Translations under genes and position numbers: made by a program
In this document: positions 1-7,118 of the stretch, piece by piece
Position numbering within the stretch: the stretch's first letter is position 1
Layout: each line of letters begins with the position of its first letter
Origin: Myxococcales bacterium
Lineage (GTDB): Bacteria; Myxococcota; Polyangia; Nannocystales; Nannocystaceae
Assembly (NCBI GenBank): GCA_016793465.1
Contig: JAEUJW010000082.1
Location: 1 to 41,991, forward strand
Length of the DNA stretch: 41,991 bases
Reading direction: 5' to 3'
Notes under the pieces: generated by a model
Database searches by the model: none
What the model was told of the DNA's origin: nothing
What the model saw: only the letters and a program-made list of their open reading frames with translations

Positions 1-121
1 GCTCCGCCCAGACCTTCACCGTGCTCCGCGTGATGCTGGCGGCCGCCATGATGTCGTCGGTGGTGGCGAAGGCCGGGTCGAGGTTGCGCGGGAGGGGCAC
101 AGGCGCCGGAGTATAGGCCAT
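1..121 (-). CDS. Partial HTH DNA-binding protein (C-terminus off the left edge)
   Basis: Reading the minus strand from ATG at 121 gives an uninterrupted 40-residue N-terminus that runs off the window. It has a Pro-rich leader (MAYTPAPVPLPRNLDP) and then TTDDIMAAASITRSTVKVWAE. The latter looks like the first helices of a MerR/excisionase-type helix-turn-helix, with the turn around ASITRST. A GAAGG Shine-Dalgarno-like run lies about 8 nt upstream. The gene is divergent from the one starting at 235, so the 113-bp gap may be a shared control region. The family assignment is inference from this short motif; the C-terminal half that would define it is not in the window. Confidence 0.55.
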   Translation of the reverse strand, partial: MAYTPAPVPLPRNLDPAFATTDDIMAAASITRSTVKVWAE

Positions 122-162
122 CGGCGCACCTTCGCGCCAGCGCCGCGGGGGCTCGCAACGCC

Positions 163-191
163 TTGCACGGCCGATTGGACGAGTGTAGGGT
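163..191 (+). promoter_or_regulatory. Candidate sigma-70-type promoter for the gene at 235
   Basis: TTGCAC (163-168) and TAGGGT (186-191) are separated by exactly 17 bp, about 45 bp upstream of the ATG at 235. This is by far the best -35/-10 pair in the divergent intergenic region. AGGA lies shortly before the start codon. Confidence 0.4.
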
Positions 192-234
192 CGAAGTGCC
201 GAATGACTCGACAATCGACAGGAATTGATCATCA

Positions 235-975
235 ATGGACTCCAGCAACCAGATCACCCCGACCCCTGACCACGAACAGCACGCGGCGGTTCGGATGCTG
301 CGCGTCGCGTCTGGCTTCTACCGGAGCGACGCTCACCTCTTCTACGTGACCAGCGACGGGCGCATCTTCCTCGTGAGCGCGCCCGGCGAGCCCGTGTGCC
401 TGCGGCCGTGGGACATCCTCCCGGACGAGGCGCAGGCCGTGAGCGTCACGAACGCCGCCCACCTCCTGATGGCCGACACGGCCGAGCAGTTAGCCTCGCC
501 CGCTGGCCCGTATCTCCGGGCGGACGTCGGCCGTGACGCGCGGGTGCTCGCCGCGTCGATGCTGCAAGACCTGCTCGACATCGCCAAGGACGAGATCGGA
601 GGGCTGCTCCTCGAGGATCGTCCCGCATGCATCGACGCCCTGAACGATCGCGTCGCAGACCTCGTGACGACGTCACGGGCGCATCGTCGACGCCTCAGCA
701 ACCGGCGGGCCAACGCCCGCGGCCTGTCGCCGAGCCATCCCCCGCCGCCGCTGTCGACCCCGCGTTTCGCCGTCCCGTTCCGCCACCGCGGCGACTACCT
801 CGGCTGGTTCGTGGGGATGCGCATGGCTGGCGAGACGCTGGGCTTCACGTCCGTGCGCGACGCCCATCTGCGCGGCGACCTGTGGACCCTCGCCCAAGGC
901 GGCATCGTCCACGTGTTCCGCTGCGGGCTGGCACATCACGAGCTGGAGCCCGCAGCCATGTCTGCGGCTGTGTGA
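235..975 (+). CDS. Hypothetical protein, 246 aa
   Basis: I do not recognise a family. The N-terminal third (about 20-100) is a soluble alpha/beta-looking segment with YVTSDGRIFLVSAPGEP. A Pro-rich linker lies near 155-170 (SPSHPPPPLSTP), followed by a C-terminal domain (about 170-240) containing RHRGDYLGWFVGMRMAGE. There is no signal peptide or membrane segment. ATG 235 is preceded by a plausible promoter at 163-191. The stop TGA (973-975) overlaps a GTG in the frame of the next gene, so the two are probably co-transcribed. The next protein has a similar GRIFYVAAGP segment, which hints that the two are distant paralogues; this is a by-eye similarity only. Confidence 0.6.
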   Translation: MDSSNQITPTPDHEQHAAVRMLRVASGFYRSDAHLFYVTSDGRIFLVSAPGEPVCLRPWDILPDEAQAVSVTNAAHLLMADTAEQLASPAGPYLRADVGRDARVLAASMLQDLLDIAKDEIGGLLLEDRPACIDALNDRVADLVTTSRAHRRRLSNRRANARGLSPSHPPPPLSTPRFAVPFRHRGDYLGWFVGMRMAGETLGFTSVRDAHLRGDLWTLAQGGIVHVFRCGLAHHELEPAAMSAAV

Positions 976-986
976 GCGCGACGACC

Positions 987-1409
987 ATGACGACCGCAGC
1001 CCCCATCACCGCCCCCTTGCCCTTCTTCCACCACGTCGCCAGCGGCAGGATCTTCTACGTCGCCGCCGGCCCGTGCCCGCTCGTGTTCGCGATCCCGCTC
1101 GCGGATGTCGGCAGACACGCGCCCGTGACCGACCGCGGTAGTACCCACCCGTTCGGCCTGTCGACCACGGTCGCGTCGCTCGCGGATGTGGATGTACGCC
1201 GCGCGCTCGGCGAGGCGATCGTGCTGCACCCTGGGCCCCTCGACGAGCGGCTCGCAGCTTGGGCCTCCTACTGCGACGACGTCGCCGATCGACTCCACGA
1301 GGGCGACGACCTGCGCGCCGCGCTCGACGTCTGGGTGGTCGACGACGGCCAGGACGTGATCCTGGAGGACGACCTCTCGCCCGGTCCAAGCGCCGCGTTC
1401 GCCGGCTAG
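987..1409 (+). CDS. Hypothetical protein, 140 aa
   Basis: Family not recognised. A small acidic soluble protein begins MTTAAPITAPLPFFHHV and contains SGRIFYVAAGPCPLVF, which resembles the GRIFLVSAPGEPVCL segment of the protein encoded just upstream. I chose ATG 987. An in-frame GTG at 972 overlaps the upstream stop codon (GTGA), would add five residues, and would make the pair translationally coupled, so the start is uncertain. Third codon positions are almost all G or C, as in neighbouring genes, which supports real coding. No catalytic motif is visible. Confidence 0.5.
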   Translation: MTTAAPITAPLPFFHHVASGRIFYVAAGPCPLVFAIPLADVGRHAPVTDRGSTHPFGLSTTVASLADVDVRRALGEAIVLHPGPLDERLAAWASYCDDVADRLHEGDDLRAALDVWVVDDGQDVILEDDLSPGPSAAFAG

Positions 1410-1507
1410 CTTCCTGAAACTCGATCCAGCAGTCCCAACCCCGAAAGGCAAACATGACCCGTAGACCCGCGTTCCCCTTCCTTCTACTCTCCCCCCGGAG
1501 GGCCAAC

Positions 1508-1867
1508 ATGATCCCCCAGATCCTCCTCAGCATCGGCCTGCTCGGCGGATGCAACGGACCGAAGACCGGCGGGTCCGACACGGACACGAAGGACAAGTGC
1601 AGCAAGCACACGAAGTGCTCGGCCGGCTACACGTGCAACTACGGCAGCGCCAACCCCTCCGACCCGCACGCGGTCGGTGAGTGCGAGTACCAGATCTGCG
1701 GTCTCACGGAGCCGTGCAAGAAGCCGCAGCCGTGCCTGCCGGACAAGGAGACCGCCTCGTGCGACAAGTTCGACAACGACAAGTTCTGCGGCTGCGTGAG
1801 CCCGAACTCGCAGGAGGTGCCGAGCGACCCCACGACGGGCCCACCGACCACGGGGCAGAGCCCGTAG
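1508..1867 (+). CDS. Small Cys-rich lipoprotein, 119 aa
   Basis: ATG 1508 follows a strong GGAGG (1497-1501) and gives a short hydrophobic leader, MIPQILLSIGLLGGC, with lipobox LGGC (Cys at residue 15). It should be lipidated and exported. The mature part has many cysteines (KCSKHTKCSAGYTC, CEYQICG, PCKKPQPC, KFCGC), consistent with a disulfide-rich fold. It ends in a Thr/Pro/Gly-rich tail (DPTTGPPTTGQSP). An upstream in-frame ATG at 1454 would bury the signal peptide, so 1508 is preferred. Its stop (1865-1867) directly abuts the ATG of the next lipoprotein gene, so the two are an operon. Such short Cys- and Thr-rich lipoproteins are common in Myxococcota; the function is unknown. Confidence 0.72.
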   Translation: MIPQILLSIGLLGGCNGPKTGGSDTDTKDKCSKHTKCSAGYTCNYGSANPSDPHAVGECEYQICGLTEPCKKPQPCLPDKETASCDKFDNDKFCGCVSPNSQEVPSDPTTGPPTTGQSP

Positions 1868-2989
1868 ATGCGTCAGCCGCGATACGCCTTCGCCTGGACG
1901 TTGCTCGCCTGCGCCTGCCAGCGAGACGACGCGGCGCGCCATGAGCTTGACGGGCTCACGGTGATCCAGGACTTCGACGAGCCGATCTGTGACGGCTCGT
2001 TCGACTACTTCGAGCGGCGGTTGCGTTGGCTCGAACAAGAGACCGGCCTCCCGCGCGACCCCCAAGGTCTGACCTACTGGTGGTTGTTCGATCGCGCCGC
2101 CGTCGAGGCCGCGTGCAACCTGTCGCTCGGCGGCTGCACCAGGGGCCGCGAGATGTTCGGCGACCTGATCGTGTTCAGCCACGAGCTTGTCCACGCCCAA
2201 CTCTCCAGGCTCGGCCGCCCGCGGCCCTGGCTGATCGAAGGCATGGCGACGATGCTGGAGGACGAACGCAATGGCGCTCCGCACCCGTTGTTCACGCCCT
2301 CGGTGATGGTCGAGATCGACGACGGCCGCGACGTCGACTACGACGCCGCGGGCGCCTTCACCAGCTACCTGCGCGGGCGCTACGGGATGGCGCTGCTACT
2401 CGATTACTACGCGGCGTCCGCCGGCACGGACGCCGCCGCGTCGATCGACCTGTTCGCGGATGTCTTCGGCGACGCGTTCGCGGATGTCGAGGCCGAGTAC
2501 CTGGCCGGTGGCCTGCCGGCGACGAGCGGGTCGCTGGAGTGCGACGGCCCCGACGTCGCCTGGGACGGCGCGACGTGGGAGCACACGTTCCGCCTGGCGT
2601 GCGACGAGCCTGGCTCGATCGGGCCACAGCGATCGGAAGACGGCGCGGGCTCCTACCTCTGGTCCAAGGTGACGATGACCGCGCCCGCGGGTTGGATCTC
2701 GCTCGAGCTCGACGCCTCGGGGCCGAGCTGGGTCAGCGTGCTCGAGTGCGGCGGCACCGATGCGGTCTTCGTCGCTACCGACGAACCGCAGGCGGACATG
2801 TTCCTCGTGGGCGGGCGCTACGTGGTGTTCGCCGACGCCTTCACCGCGGACGCGCCGATCGCTCGCGTCGCCGCGCGGAGTCTCCCGGGGCCCCCAGCCG
2901 CGCCGAAGCAGGGACCCCTGGCCGGCCTGCTTCATCGCGGAGCGGCTCGCCGTGCGTGTTCAGCCTCCGACCCACAGCTCGCCAGGTAG
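1868..2989 (+). CDS. Lipoprotein with HExxH metallopeptidase-like motif, 373 aa
   Basis: The N-terminus MRQPRYAFAWTLLACAC is a lipoprotein signal with a lipobox around LLAC (Cys 15). Residues 105-109 are HELVH, a zincin HExxH site (two His ligands and the catalytic Glu). They are followed by WLIEGMATMLED, where Glu124 is a likely third ligand. The WxxEGxA context is typical of gluzincin MA-like peptidases (Peptidase_MA_2 type). A predicted cell-surface protease is therefore reasonable. The C-terminal half (about 215-345) looks like a beta-rich accessory domain with paired cysteines. The reading frame ends at TAG 2987, just where a Gly/Ser/Lys-rich repeat starts in another frame, so the last 30 or so residues (Ala/Arg-rich) may be out of frame. 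Confidence 0.72.
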   Translation: MRQPRYAFAWTLLACACQRDDAARHELDGLTVIQDFDEPICDGSFDYFERRLRWLEQETGLPRDPQGLTYWWLFDRAAVEAACNLSLGGCTRGREMFGDLIVFSHELVHAQLSRLGRPRPWLIEGMATMLEDERNGAPHPLFTPSVMVEIDDGRDVDYDAAGAFTSYLRGRYGMALLLDYYAASAGTDAAASIDLFADVFGDAFADVEAEYLAGGLPATSGSLECDGPDVAWDGATWEHTFRLACDEPGSIGPQRSEDGAGSYLWSKVTMTAPAGWISLELDASGPSWVSVLECGGTDAVFVATDEPQADMFLVGGRYVVFADAFTADAPIARVAARSLPGPPAAPKQGPLAGLLHRGAARRACSASDPQLAR

Positions 2990-3157
2990 CAAGGGCGGTG
3001 GTGGCGGCGGCAGCAAGGGCGGCGGGGGCAACCCCGGCGGCAGCAAGGGCTGCGGGGGCAACCCCGGCGGCAGCAAGGGCGGCAACGGCGGCAACTGGCC
3101 GAGCGGGACCGGCAACCCTCGGACGGAGGCAGAGGCAACAACCCACCGTCGAAGTAA
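2990..3157 (+). pseudogene. Frame-disrupted Gly-rich repeat stretch
   Basis: In the frame of base 3006 the DNA encodes GGSKGGGGNP, GGSKGCGGNP and GGSKGGNGGNWP, that is two 30-bp tandem units (3006-3035, 3036-3065) and a variant third. That frame does not match the preceding metallopeptidase, and at about 3120 the sensible reading switches to another frame (SDGGRGNNPPSK, then TAA at 3155-3157). A terminator hairpin follows 20 nt later. The likeliest reading is a Gly-rich tail or small protein whose frame has been broken by indels, or sequencing error in a GC-rich repeat. Possible starts are GTG 2952 or a continuation of the upstream gene. Not a confident gene. Confidence 0.35.
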
Positions 3158-3176
3158 GCAGCACAACCCTCAACCA

Positions 3177-3203
3177 GCGCGAGGTCCTGGTGGGACCTCG
3201 CGC
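3177..3203 (+). terminator. Strong hairpin terminator
   Basis: A perfect 11-bp stem (GCGCGAGGTCC at 3177-3187 with its complement at 3193-3203) with a 5-nt loop is followed by TTCTCGTTCT. It lies 20 nt after the TAA at 3157. It probably ends the lipoprotein operon that includes the Gly-rich stretch. Confidence 0.7.
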
Positions 3204-3426
3204 TTCTCGTTCTGGGCCCGGCACCACGGTCCGTTCGATGGTCACAGCGCAAACGGCCCAGCACGAGCTCGCCGAAGTTCTCGCCGCCGTGGCACGGCGG
3301 GCGGCGCCGACACGCGGGACAGCGGCGCCGGCGAGCGGGCAGCGCCGGCACGGCATGCACGGCATGCAGCAGCGCCAAGATCCGCGGGGTCGACGAGCGA
3401 CCGCCCTGCGGTCTACGCTCGGTGGG

Positions 3427-4032
3427 ATGGCCTCACGGACCGCGAAGACCCCCGCCCGCCGCTACACCGAGACGAAGGTCCCCATCCTCGACAGCCAGCT
3501 CGAGCTCAAGGTGCTGATGGAGGATGCCCGCGACGTCGGGTTGACGGATCCGGAGTGGGAAGGCGGCGACGGCCCGATGCCCGTCCTCCGGTTTCGCATC
3601 GACGGGCGGCCTTGCCTGGTCGTGCTGCGACCCGACGAGCACGAAGATGATCAGGAGGCCGAGCTGCGCCGGCTTCATCGTGTGCTCCTGCATTTCGTGA
3701 AGAATGCGATCGAGGCCGCCCGGTCGCGGTTGTTCGGGGTCCGCGAGGCGCTGCTGGCGTGGCACATCACCACCGACGGCAAGATGCTCGGCGAGACGGT
3801 GTTCGCCCCCGGGAGCGCGGGGCGGTCGGTCACGCTGGCGCTGCCCGAGGCCAAGGCGCCCGTCCCCTCGCGCACGCTGCCGGCGGCCAAGGCCCCCGCC
3901 GCACCCTCGCGTGCGCTGCCAGGGGCCAAGACACCCGCCGCCCCCTCGCGCGCGCTGCCGGCGGCCAAGGCACCCGCCGCTCCCTCGCGCGCGCTCCTGC
4001 CTGGCCCGACAGCTCGTCGGCGCAAGCCCTAA
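3427..4032 (+). CDS. Hypothetical protein with repetitive Ala/Pro/Lys tail, 201 aa
   Basis: Family not recognised. Residues 1-135 look like a folded alpha/beta domain (MEDARDVGLTDPEWEG, FRIDGRPCLVVLRPDE, then a helical segment LHRVLLHFVKNAIEAARSR). The C-terminus is four near-identical units of 12-13 residues of the form LPAAKAPAAPSRA, then LLPGPTARRRKP. The tail is basic and disordered and resembles the Lys/Ala/Pro-rich tails of bacterial nucleoid or nucleic-acid-binding proteins; DNA binding is inference. ATG 3427 is the first start giving a compact protein after the terminator at 3177-3203; a GGTGGG run precedes it. No neighbour is close enough to be in the same operon downstream. Confidence 0.6.
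   Translation: MASRTAKTPARRYTETKVPILDSQLELKVLMEDARDVGLTDPEWEGGDGPMPVLRFRIDGRPCLVVLRPDEHEDDQEAELRRLHRVLLHFVKNAIEAARSRLFGVREALLAWHITTDGKMLGETVFAPGSAGRSVTLALPEAKAPVPSRTLPAAKAPAAPSRALPGAKTPAAPSRALPAAKAPAAPSRALLPGPTARRRKP
3841..3993 (+). repeat. Four tandem 36-39 bp coding repeats
   Basis: Units at 3841-3876, 3877-3915, 3916-3954 and 3955-3993 encode LPEAKAPVPSRT, LPAAKAPAAPSRA, LPGAKTPAAPSRA and LPAAKAPAAPSRA. All stay in frame, so copy-number change would only lengthen or shorten the tail of the host protein. Confidence 0.85.
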
Positions 4033-4804
4033 ACTCGGCACTGACACGCGCAGATGGCGTGTGGAACGGCTCGGGGCAGAGGGGCCGGGGGCGGACATCG
4101 CCGCTGGCGGCGGCCTGGCACGCGACAGGCCATCCCGCCATTCGTCGCGACTTCGCCCCGAAACCACAAGCGCGACCGCTCGATCCGGCGCGCGTCCGCA
4201 AGGCTGCCCGCGCGGCGCACAACCACGCATGCTGGCACCCCCAGTCGGCAGTGCGGAGCTAGAGATCCGCGCGCCGGCTCAGGGGAGGTTTCGCGCGGCG
4301 CCGCTGCGGTGTTCTGCGGTGCCGGCCGCGTGGCCGACCCGCGGCGACGGGCGACGCCGCGTCCGCCGGCCGGGAGCGCCGCTCCGCGCCGCGGCGACGC
4401 AGGCGATCGGGGGACGGGCCAGCGCGCGTCGGCACGGCGCCGACGGCCCTGTCAGCGCGGCGGCGACGCGCGCGACACGGCGGCGTCGCGGCGGGCCGCG
4501 CAGCGCCGGCTCGGCGAGCGGCGGCGCGGCAGGCGGCGGGCGGCGACGCGGCACGCGGCGAGGCGGTGGGCGGCGGGCGGCGGGTGGCGCCCGCCCGCCC
4601 GGATGCTGCGGGTCGCTGGCATGAACTCGGTTGTCCTGCGCGCCGAGGCCCCCCCGGTCCCCGCGTTGCGACTTCCTGGCGTGCAACGAACTCGAGTGGC
4701 CCCCGCCCTACGCTCCGCGTCGCGACTTCCCTGCTTGCCCACCCGAGAACGGGGTCTGGCACGGCAACTCGCCCGTTCCGGCGGAAGGTAGCGGGCGGCC
4801 TGTC
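4033..4804. other. Gene-poor, extremely GC-rich spacer
   Basis: I see no convincing gene. Several long open frames exist on both strands but encode Arg/Ala/Pro/Gly-rich sequence typical of spurious frames in GC-rich DNA. Bases about 4340-4620 are almost pure G+C with recurring GCGGCGACG-like words. Two 23-bp imperfect direct repeats (4662-4684 and 4716-4738, 19 of 23 matches, core GCGACTTCC) lie 54 bp apart. The core also occurs in part near 4145. Confidence 0.5.
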
Positions 4805-4948
4805 AGCCGCACGACGAGCCGCACGAGAGGCCGCACCAAGGGCCCCATCGGCGGCCCACAAGAGGCCCCACCGGCGCCCGCACGACGAGCCGCGCCGGCG
4901 GCCCCACAAGGGGCCGCACGAAAGGCCACACCACGGTCCGCACAGAGT
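4805..4948 (+). repeat. 12-bp tandem repeat array (candidate centromere)
   Basis: The word GCCGCAC or a close variant (GCCCCAC, GCCACAC, TCCGCAC) recurs at 4806, 4818, 4830, 4842, 4854, 4865, 4877, 4889, 4901, 4913, 4925 and 4937, a period of 12 bp with a single slip near 4854-4865. Twelve units fill about 144 bp. The word resembles one arm (GGCCACA) of the 20-bp inverted repeats that follow at 5078-5921. Arrays of 11-12 bp direct repeats are known centromeres for RHH centromere-binding proteins (for example parC of plasmid R1), and an RHH protein is encoded at 6660. Centromere function is inference. The array could also be a degenerate simple repeat, since the 12-bp period keeps a reading frame open. 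Confidence 0.6.
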
Positions 4949-5077
4949 GCGGCCAGTCGTGGGCCTGCGCCGCCACACTGGCAGCCGCCTATTGTGCGGC
5001 CGCCGGTAGGGCCGGCGAGCAGCCGCTCGAGGGGCACACAGGTAGATCGTAAGGTGTGCTCTGCGCGCGCCACGGGC

Positions 5078-5097
5078 GGCCACACCCGTGTGCGGCC
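5078..5097. promoter_or_regulatory. Inverted repeat copy 1, GGCCACA-N6-TGCGGCC
   Basis: First of five 20-bp sites with the same 7-6-7 layout. One mismatch in the right arm (TGCGGCC for TGTGGCC). It lies only 10 bp before copy 2. Confidence 0.6.
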
Positions 5098-5106
5098 TCC
5101 TGGCCG

Positions 5107-5126
5107 GGCCACATCATCGTGTGGCC
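5107..5126. promoter_or_regulatory. Inverted repeat copy 2, GGCCACA-N6-TGTGGCC
   Basis: Perfect 7-bp arms with spacer TCATCG. One further base pair on each side (G at 5106, C at 5127) extends the symmetry to 22 bp. Confidence 0.7.
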
Positions 5127-5210
5127 CACCCTGCCTGAGCCTCGCCTGCGCGTGACCGCGCTGGTACCCCCTGACGCTTCGCGCCGAACTGGGGCGCGGT
5201 CTACCTCAGC

Positions 5211-5230
5211 GATACCGTATGAACCGTATC
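5211..5230. promoter_or_regulatory. GATAC...GTATC palindromic site 1
   Basis: GATAC (5211-5215) and GTATC (5226-5230) face each other, with ACCGTAT repeated directly inside (5214-5220 and 5223-5229). The flanking word CAGCGATAC is shared with the second site 90 bp downstream. This is the least GC-rich part of the spacer. Probably an operator of an unidentified regulator. Confidence 0.45.
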
Positions 5231-5294
5231 AACCCGCCAGGTCACGCGCGATCACGCCGGTTAGATGGAGCAATCAGGCTGTGCGCGTCCAATT

Positions 5295-5320
5295 GATACA
5301 GCGATACGGTATCGAGTATC
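5295..5320. promoter_or_regulatory. GATAC/GTATC double palindrome, site 2
   Basis: An inner 13-bp palindrome CGATAC-G-GTATCG (5302-5314) is nested inside an outer pair, GATAC at 5295-5299 and GTATC at 5316-5320. Four half-sites in inverted order suggest a dimer-of-dimers operator or a replication/partition protein site. Confidence 0.5.
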
Positions 5321-5513
5321 AGAATGCGCGATTGCGTCACCTTGGCGCGCGCCGATAGCGGCGACCGAACGCGCGCAGATTTGATCAAGCGCGGCGACCA
5401 GGGAGCCCACGACCTCGCCCGCGCGCGGCGTACCCGGCGTCACGGTGATCGTCGCCGAGGCCGCCAGCGTCCCCTACCTCGCCCCTGGCGGCTGGTTCGT
5501 CTGGCGCGAGCAG

Positions 5514-5533
5514 GGCCACATCGATGTGTGGCC
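5514..5533. promoter_or_regulatory. Inverted repeat copy 3, GGCCACA-N6-TGTGGCC
   Basis: Perfect 7-bp arms with spacer TCGATG. Same layout as copies 2 and 4. Confidence 0.7.
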
Positions 5534-5590
5534 ACTATCCAACTACCTCCCAGCACCTCGTAGAACCCGGATCTACCAGCGAACGGTGGT

Positions 5591-5610
5591 GGCCACATCG
5601 TCGTGTGGCC
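5591..5610. promoter_or_regulatory. Inverted repeat copy 4, GGCCACA-N6-TGTGGCC
   Basis: Perfect 7-bp arms with spacer TCGTCG, starting 77 bp after the start of copy 3. Confidence 0.7.
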
Positions 5611-5901
5611 CTGGCCTTGGACCAGCTCGGCATGGTCTCCCACCGCCCAGCCGAGCGGATGTTTCGCCACCGAGCCGGCCGGATCGAGGCCGTCCCGGTC
5701 AGGTCGACTGCTGACGGCGTGGGTGAACCGCGCATCCGTCTCGCTGGCCTGACCCGACAGAACCGAGCACAGAGAAACTGCGATCGGGCGGCTCGGCGGC
5801 GGGCGGCTCGGCGGCCCGCGGCCCTCCGCGATGCAGCGGAGATTCGCGCCTGAGTACGCGTACCCGTGCGCGGCGCGGGCGCGTGACCTGGCGCCACCTA
5901 C

Positions 5902-5921
5902 AGCCACATGAGAATGTGGCC
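5902..5921. promoter_or_regulatory. Inverted repeat copy 5, overlapping the 5' end of the ParA gene
   Basis: AGCCACA-N6-TGTGGCC: 6-bp perfect arms plus one mismatch, with the same 7-6-7 layout. It ends 4 nt before the ATG at 5926 and covers the alternative ATGs at 5908 and 5914. A protein bound here would block transcription or initiation of the par genes, as expected of an autoregulatory operator. Confidence 0.65.
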
Positions 5922-5925
5922 CGAC

Positions 5926-6597
5926 ATGCACAAGACCATAGGTGTCTACAACAACAAGGGTGGCGTCGGTAAGACGATGACGACCTCTCACCTGGCCTGG
6001 TACGCCGAGTACCAGGAGATCCGGACGGTCGCGGTCTGCATCGACAACCAGGGCGACCTATTCCGCATCCTCTCGCGCGGCGACGGCGCCATGAAGGAGG
6101 GGACGTTCCACGAACGCAGCCCCTACCTCTCGGTCGTCTTCTCCCCCAAAAAGGTGCCGAAGTTCACGAACGTGGACCTCGTCCTCGTCGACTGCTCGCC
6201 GGCGATCGAGGTCGCGGTCAGCTTCAGCCCGTCGCTGTGGCTCGTGCCGATCCACGGCCGCCTCGCGTTCGAGAACATGCACAATGTCCTCGGCGAGCTC
6301 GAGGCTTCGGCGTCCGAGGTCATGATCCTGATGAACATGAGCGGGCGCGGTGGGAAGCGGATGGACTTCGAGCAGCGCAAGGCCATCGCGGCGATCCCCA
6401 AGGCCAAGGTCTGCGACGTCGTGTTGCCGGAAGCTGACGCGATCACCCGCACCACCGACTTTTTCAAGCCGGTCTGGGACGTGCCCTACGGATCCGGAAC
6501 GAACGCGGCCGTGCTGGTGGAGTCGATGTGCCGGAGCGTCCTCACCACCGCCGGATTCAAGATGAAGAAGCGGAGGATTAACCATGAAGAAGAATAG
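5926..6597 (+). CDS. ParA-type partition ATPase, 224 aa
   Basis: The sequence opens MHKTIGVYNNKGGVGKTMTT, with the deviant Walker A (KGGVGKT, residues 11-17) that defines ParA/MinD/Soj ATPases. A Walker B-like strand, VDLVLVDCSP, follows at about 83-92. At 224 residues it has no N-terminal HTH extension, matching the small (type Ib) ParAs that pair with RHH centromere-binding proteins. It would form ATP-dependent patterns on the nucleoid to position the replicon. ATG 5926 is preferred because it starts right before the conserved strand. ATGs at 5908 and 5914 are in frame but lie inside inverted repeat 5. The RHH gene follows after 62 bp. It shares unusual features with the second ParA at 8872 (a short VVFSP.KVPKF segment before Walker B), so the two are paralogues. 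Confidence 0.85.
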   Translation: MHKTIGVYNNKGGVGKTMTTSHLAWYAEYQEIRTVAVCIDNQGDLFRILSRGDGAMKEGTFHERSPYLSVVFSPKKVPKFTNVDLVLVDCSPAIEVAVSFSPSLWLVPIHGRLAFENMHNVLGELEASASEVMILMNMSGRGGKRMDFEQRKAIAAIPKAKVCDVVLPEADAITRTTDFFKPVWDVPYGSGTNAAVLVESMCRSVLTTAGFKMKKRRINHEEE

Positions 6598-6659
6598 GGA
6601 CCAGTCGGCCGTGAGCGCCGCTGCTGGGATGGAGGCGCCGTCCCGCAGCAGGAGCACGG

Positions 6660-7118
6660 ATGCCGAAGGGTAAGGACCAAAAGGCGGGGAGCTACGCCCA
6701 CCAGGCCCAGCAGGGCTTCTCCGGCGCGTGGAACCCCAGCGGTCTCACGCCCGACGCGGAGAAGGAACTCGCCGCCCGGGGCCTCATCGCCAAGCCGGCG
6801 AAGACTAGCGCCCGCAAGCGACCCGCCTCCACCACGGCGAAGGCATCCGCATCGACGAGCCCGCGCGACCTGGAGGCCGAGCTCCCGTCTCGGTCGAAGC
6901 GCAAGCGGGCGCTCAAGTCGCGACACTTCCGCCTCCCGGCGGAGATCGACGAGAAGCTCGAGCAGCTCGCCGAGCACTACGAGACCACGTTCGTCTACGT
7001 CGTGTGCAAGGCGGTGCAGGAGGAGTGGCTCCGGGCGATGCGCCAGCAGCGACGGGACGAACGCGCCGCGGCGACCTCGGCGGCCGAGGCCGAGACCGAG
7101 ACCGGGGACGAGTCCTAG
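6660..7118 (+). CDS. Ribbon-helix-helix protein, putative ParB/ParG-like centromere-binding partner, 152 aa
   Basis: Residues 88-126 (SRHFRLP, then a helix EIDEKLEQLAEHY, then TTFVYVVCKAVQEEWLRAM) match the beta-strand / helix / helix layout of RHH DNA-binding domains. The first 85 residues are Lys/Ala/Ser-rich and probably disordered, like the flexible N-termini of ParG-type partition proteins that stimulate ParA ATPase and help repress the operon. The C-terminus is acidic. ATG 6660 follows a CAGGAG ribosome site. It lies directly downstream of the ParA gene, and the candidate target repeats are upstream of that gene. This is the usual order of type Ib par operons. Its stop abuts the convergent gene with no spacer. 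Confidence 0.75.
   Translation: MPKGKDQKAGSYAHQAQQGFSGAWNPSGLTPDAEKELAARGLIAKPAKTSARKRPASTTAKASASTSPRDLEAELPSRSKRKRALKSRHFRLPAEIDEKLEQLAEHYETTFVYVVCKAVQEEWLRAMRQQRRDERAAATSAAEAETETGDES

Larger units (their letters stand above)
5321..5901. other. Gene-poor spacer upstream of the ParA gene
   Basis: No confident gene. A short + frame near 5445 (MIVAEAASVPYLAPGGWFVW) reads like protein for about 50 codons, then degenerates. It could be a remnant. Two of the 20-bp inverted repeats lie inside this spacer. Confidence 0.4.

Noticed and set aside
4805..4948. CRISPR array
   Set aside because: The repeat unit is 12 bp with no spacers, and no cas genes are present. No other CRISPR-like array was seen.
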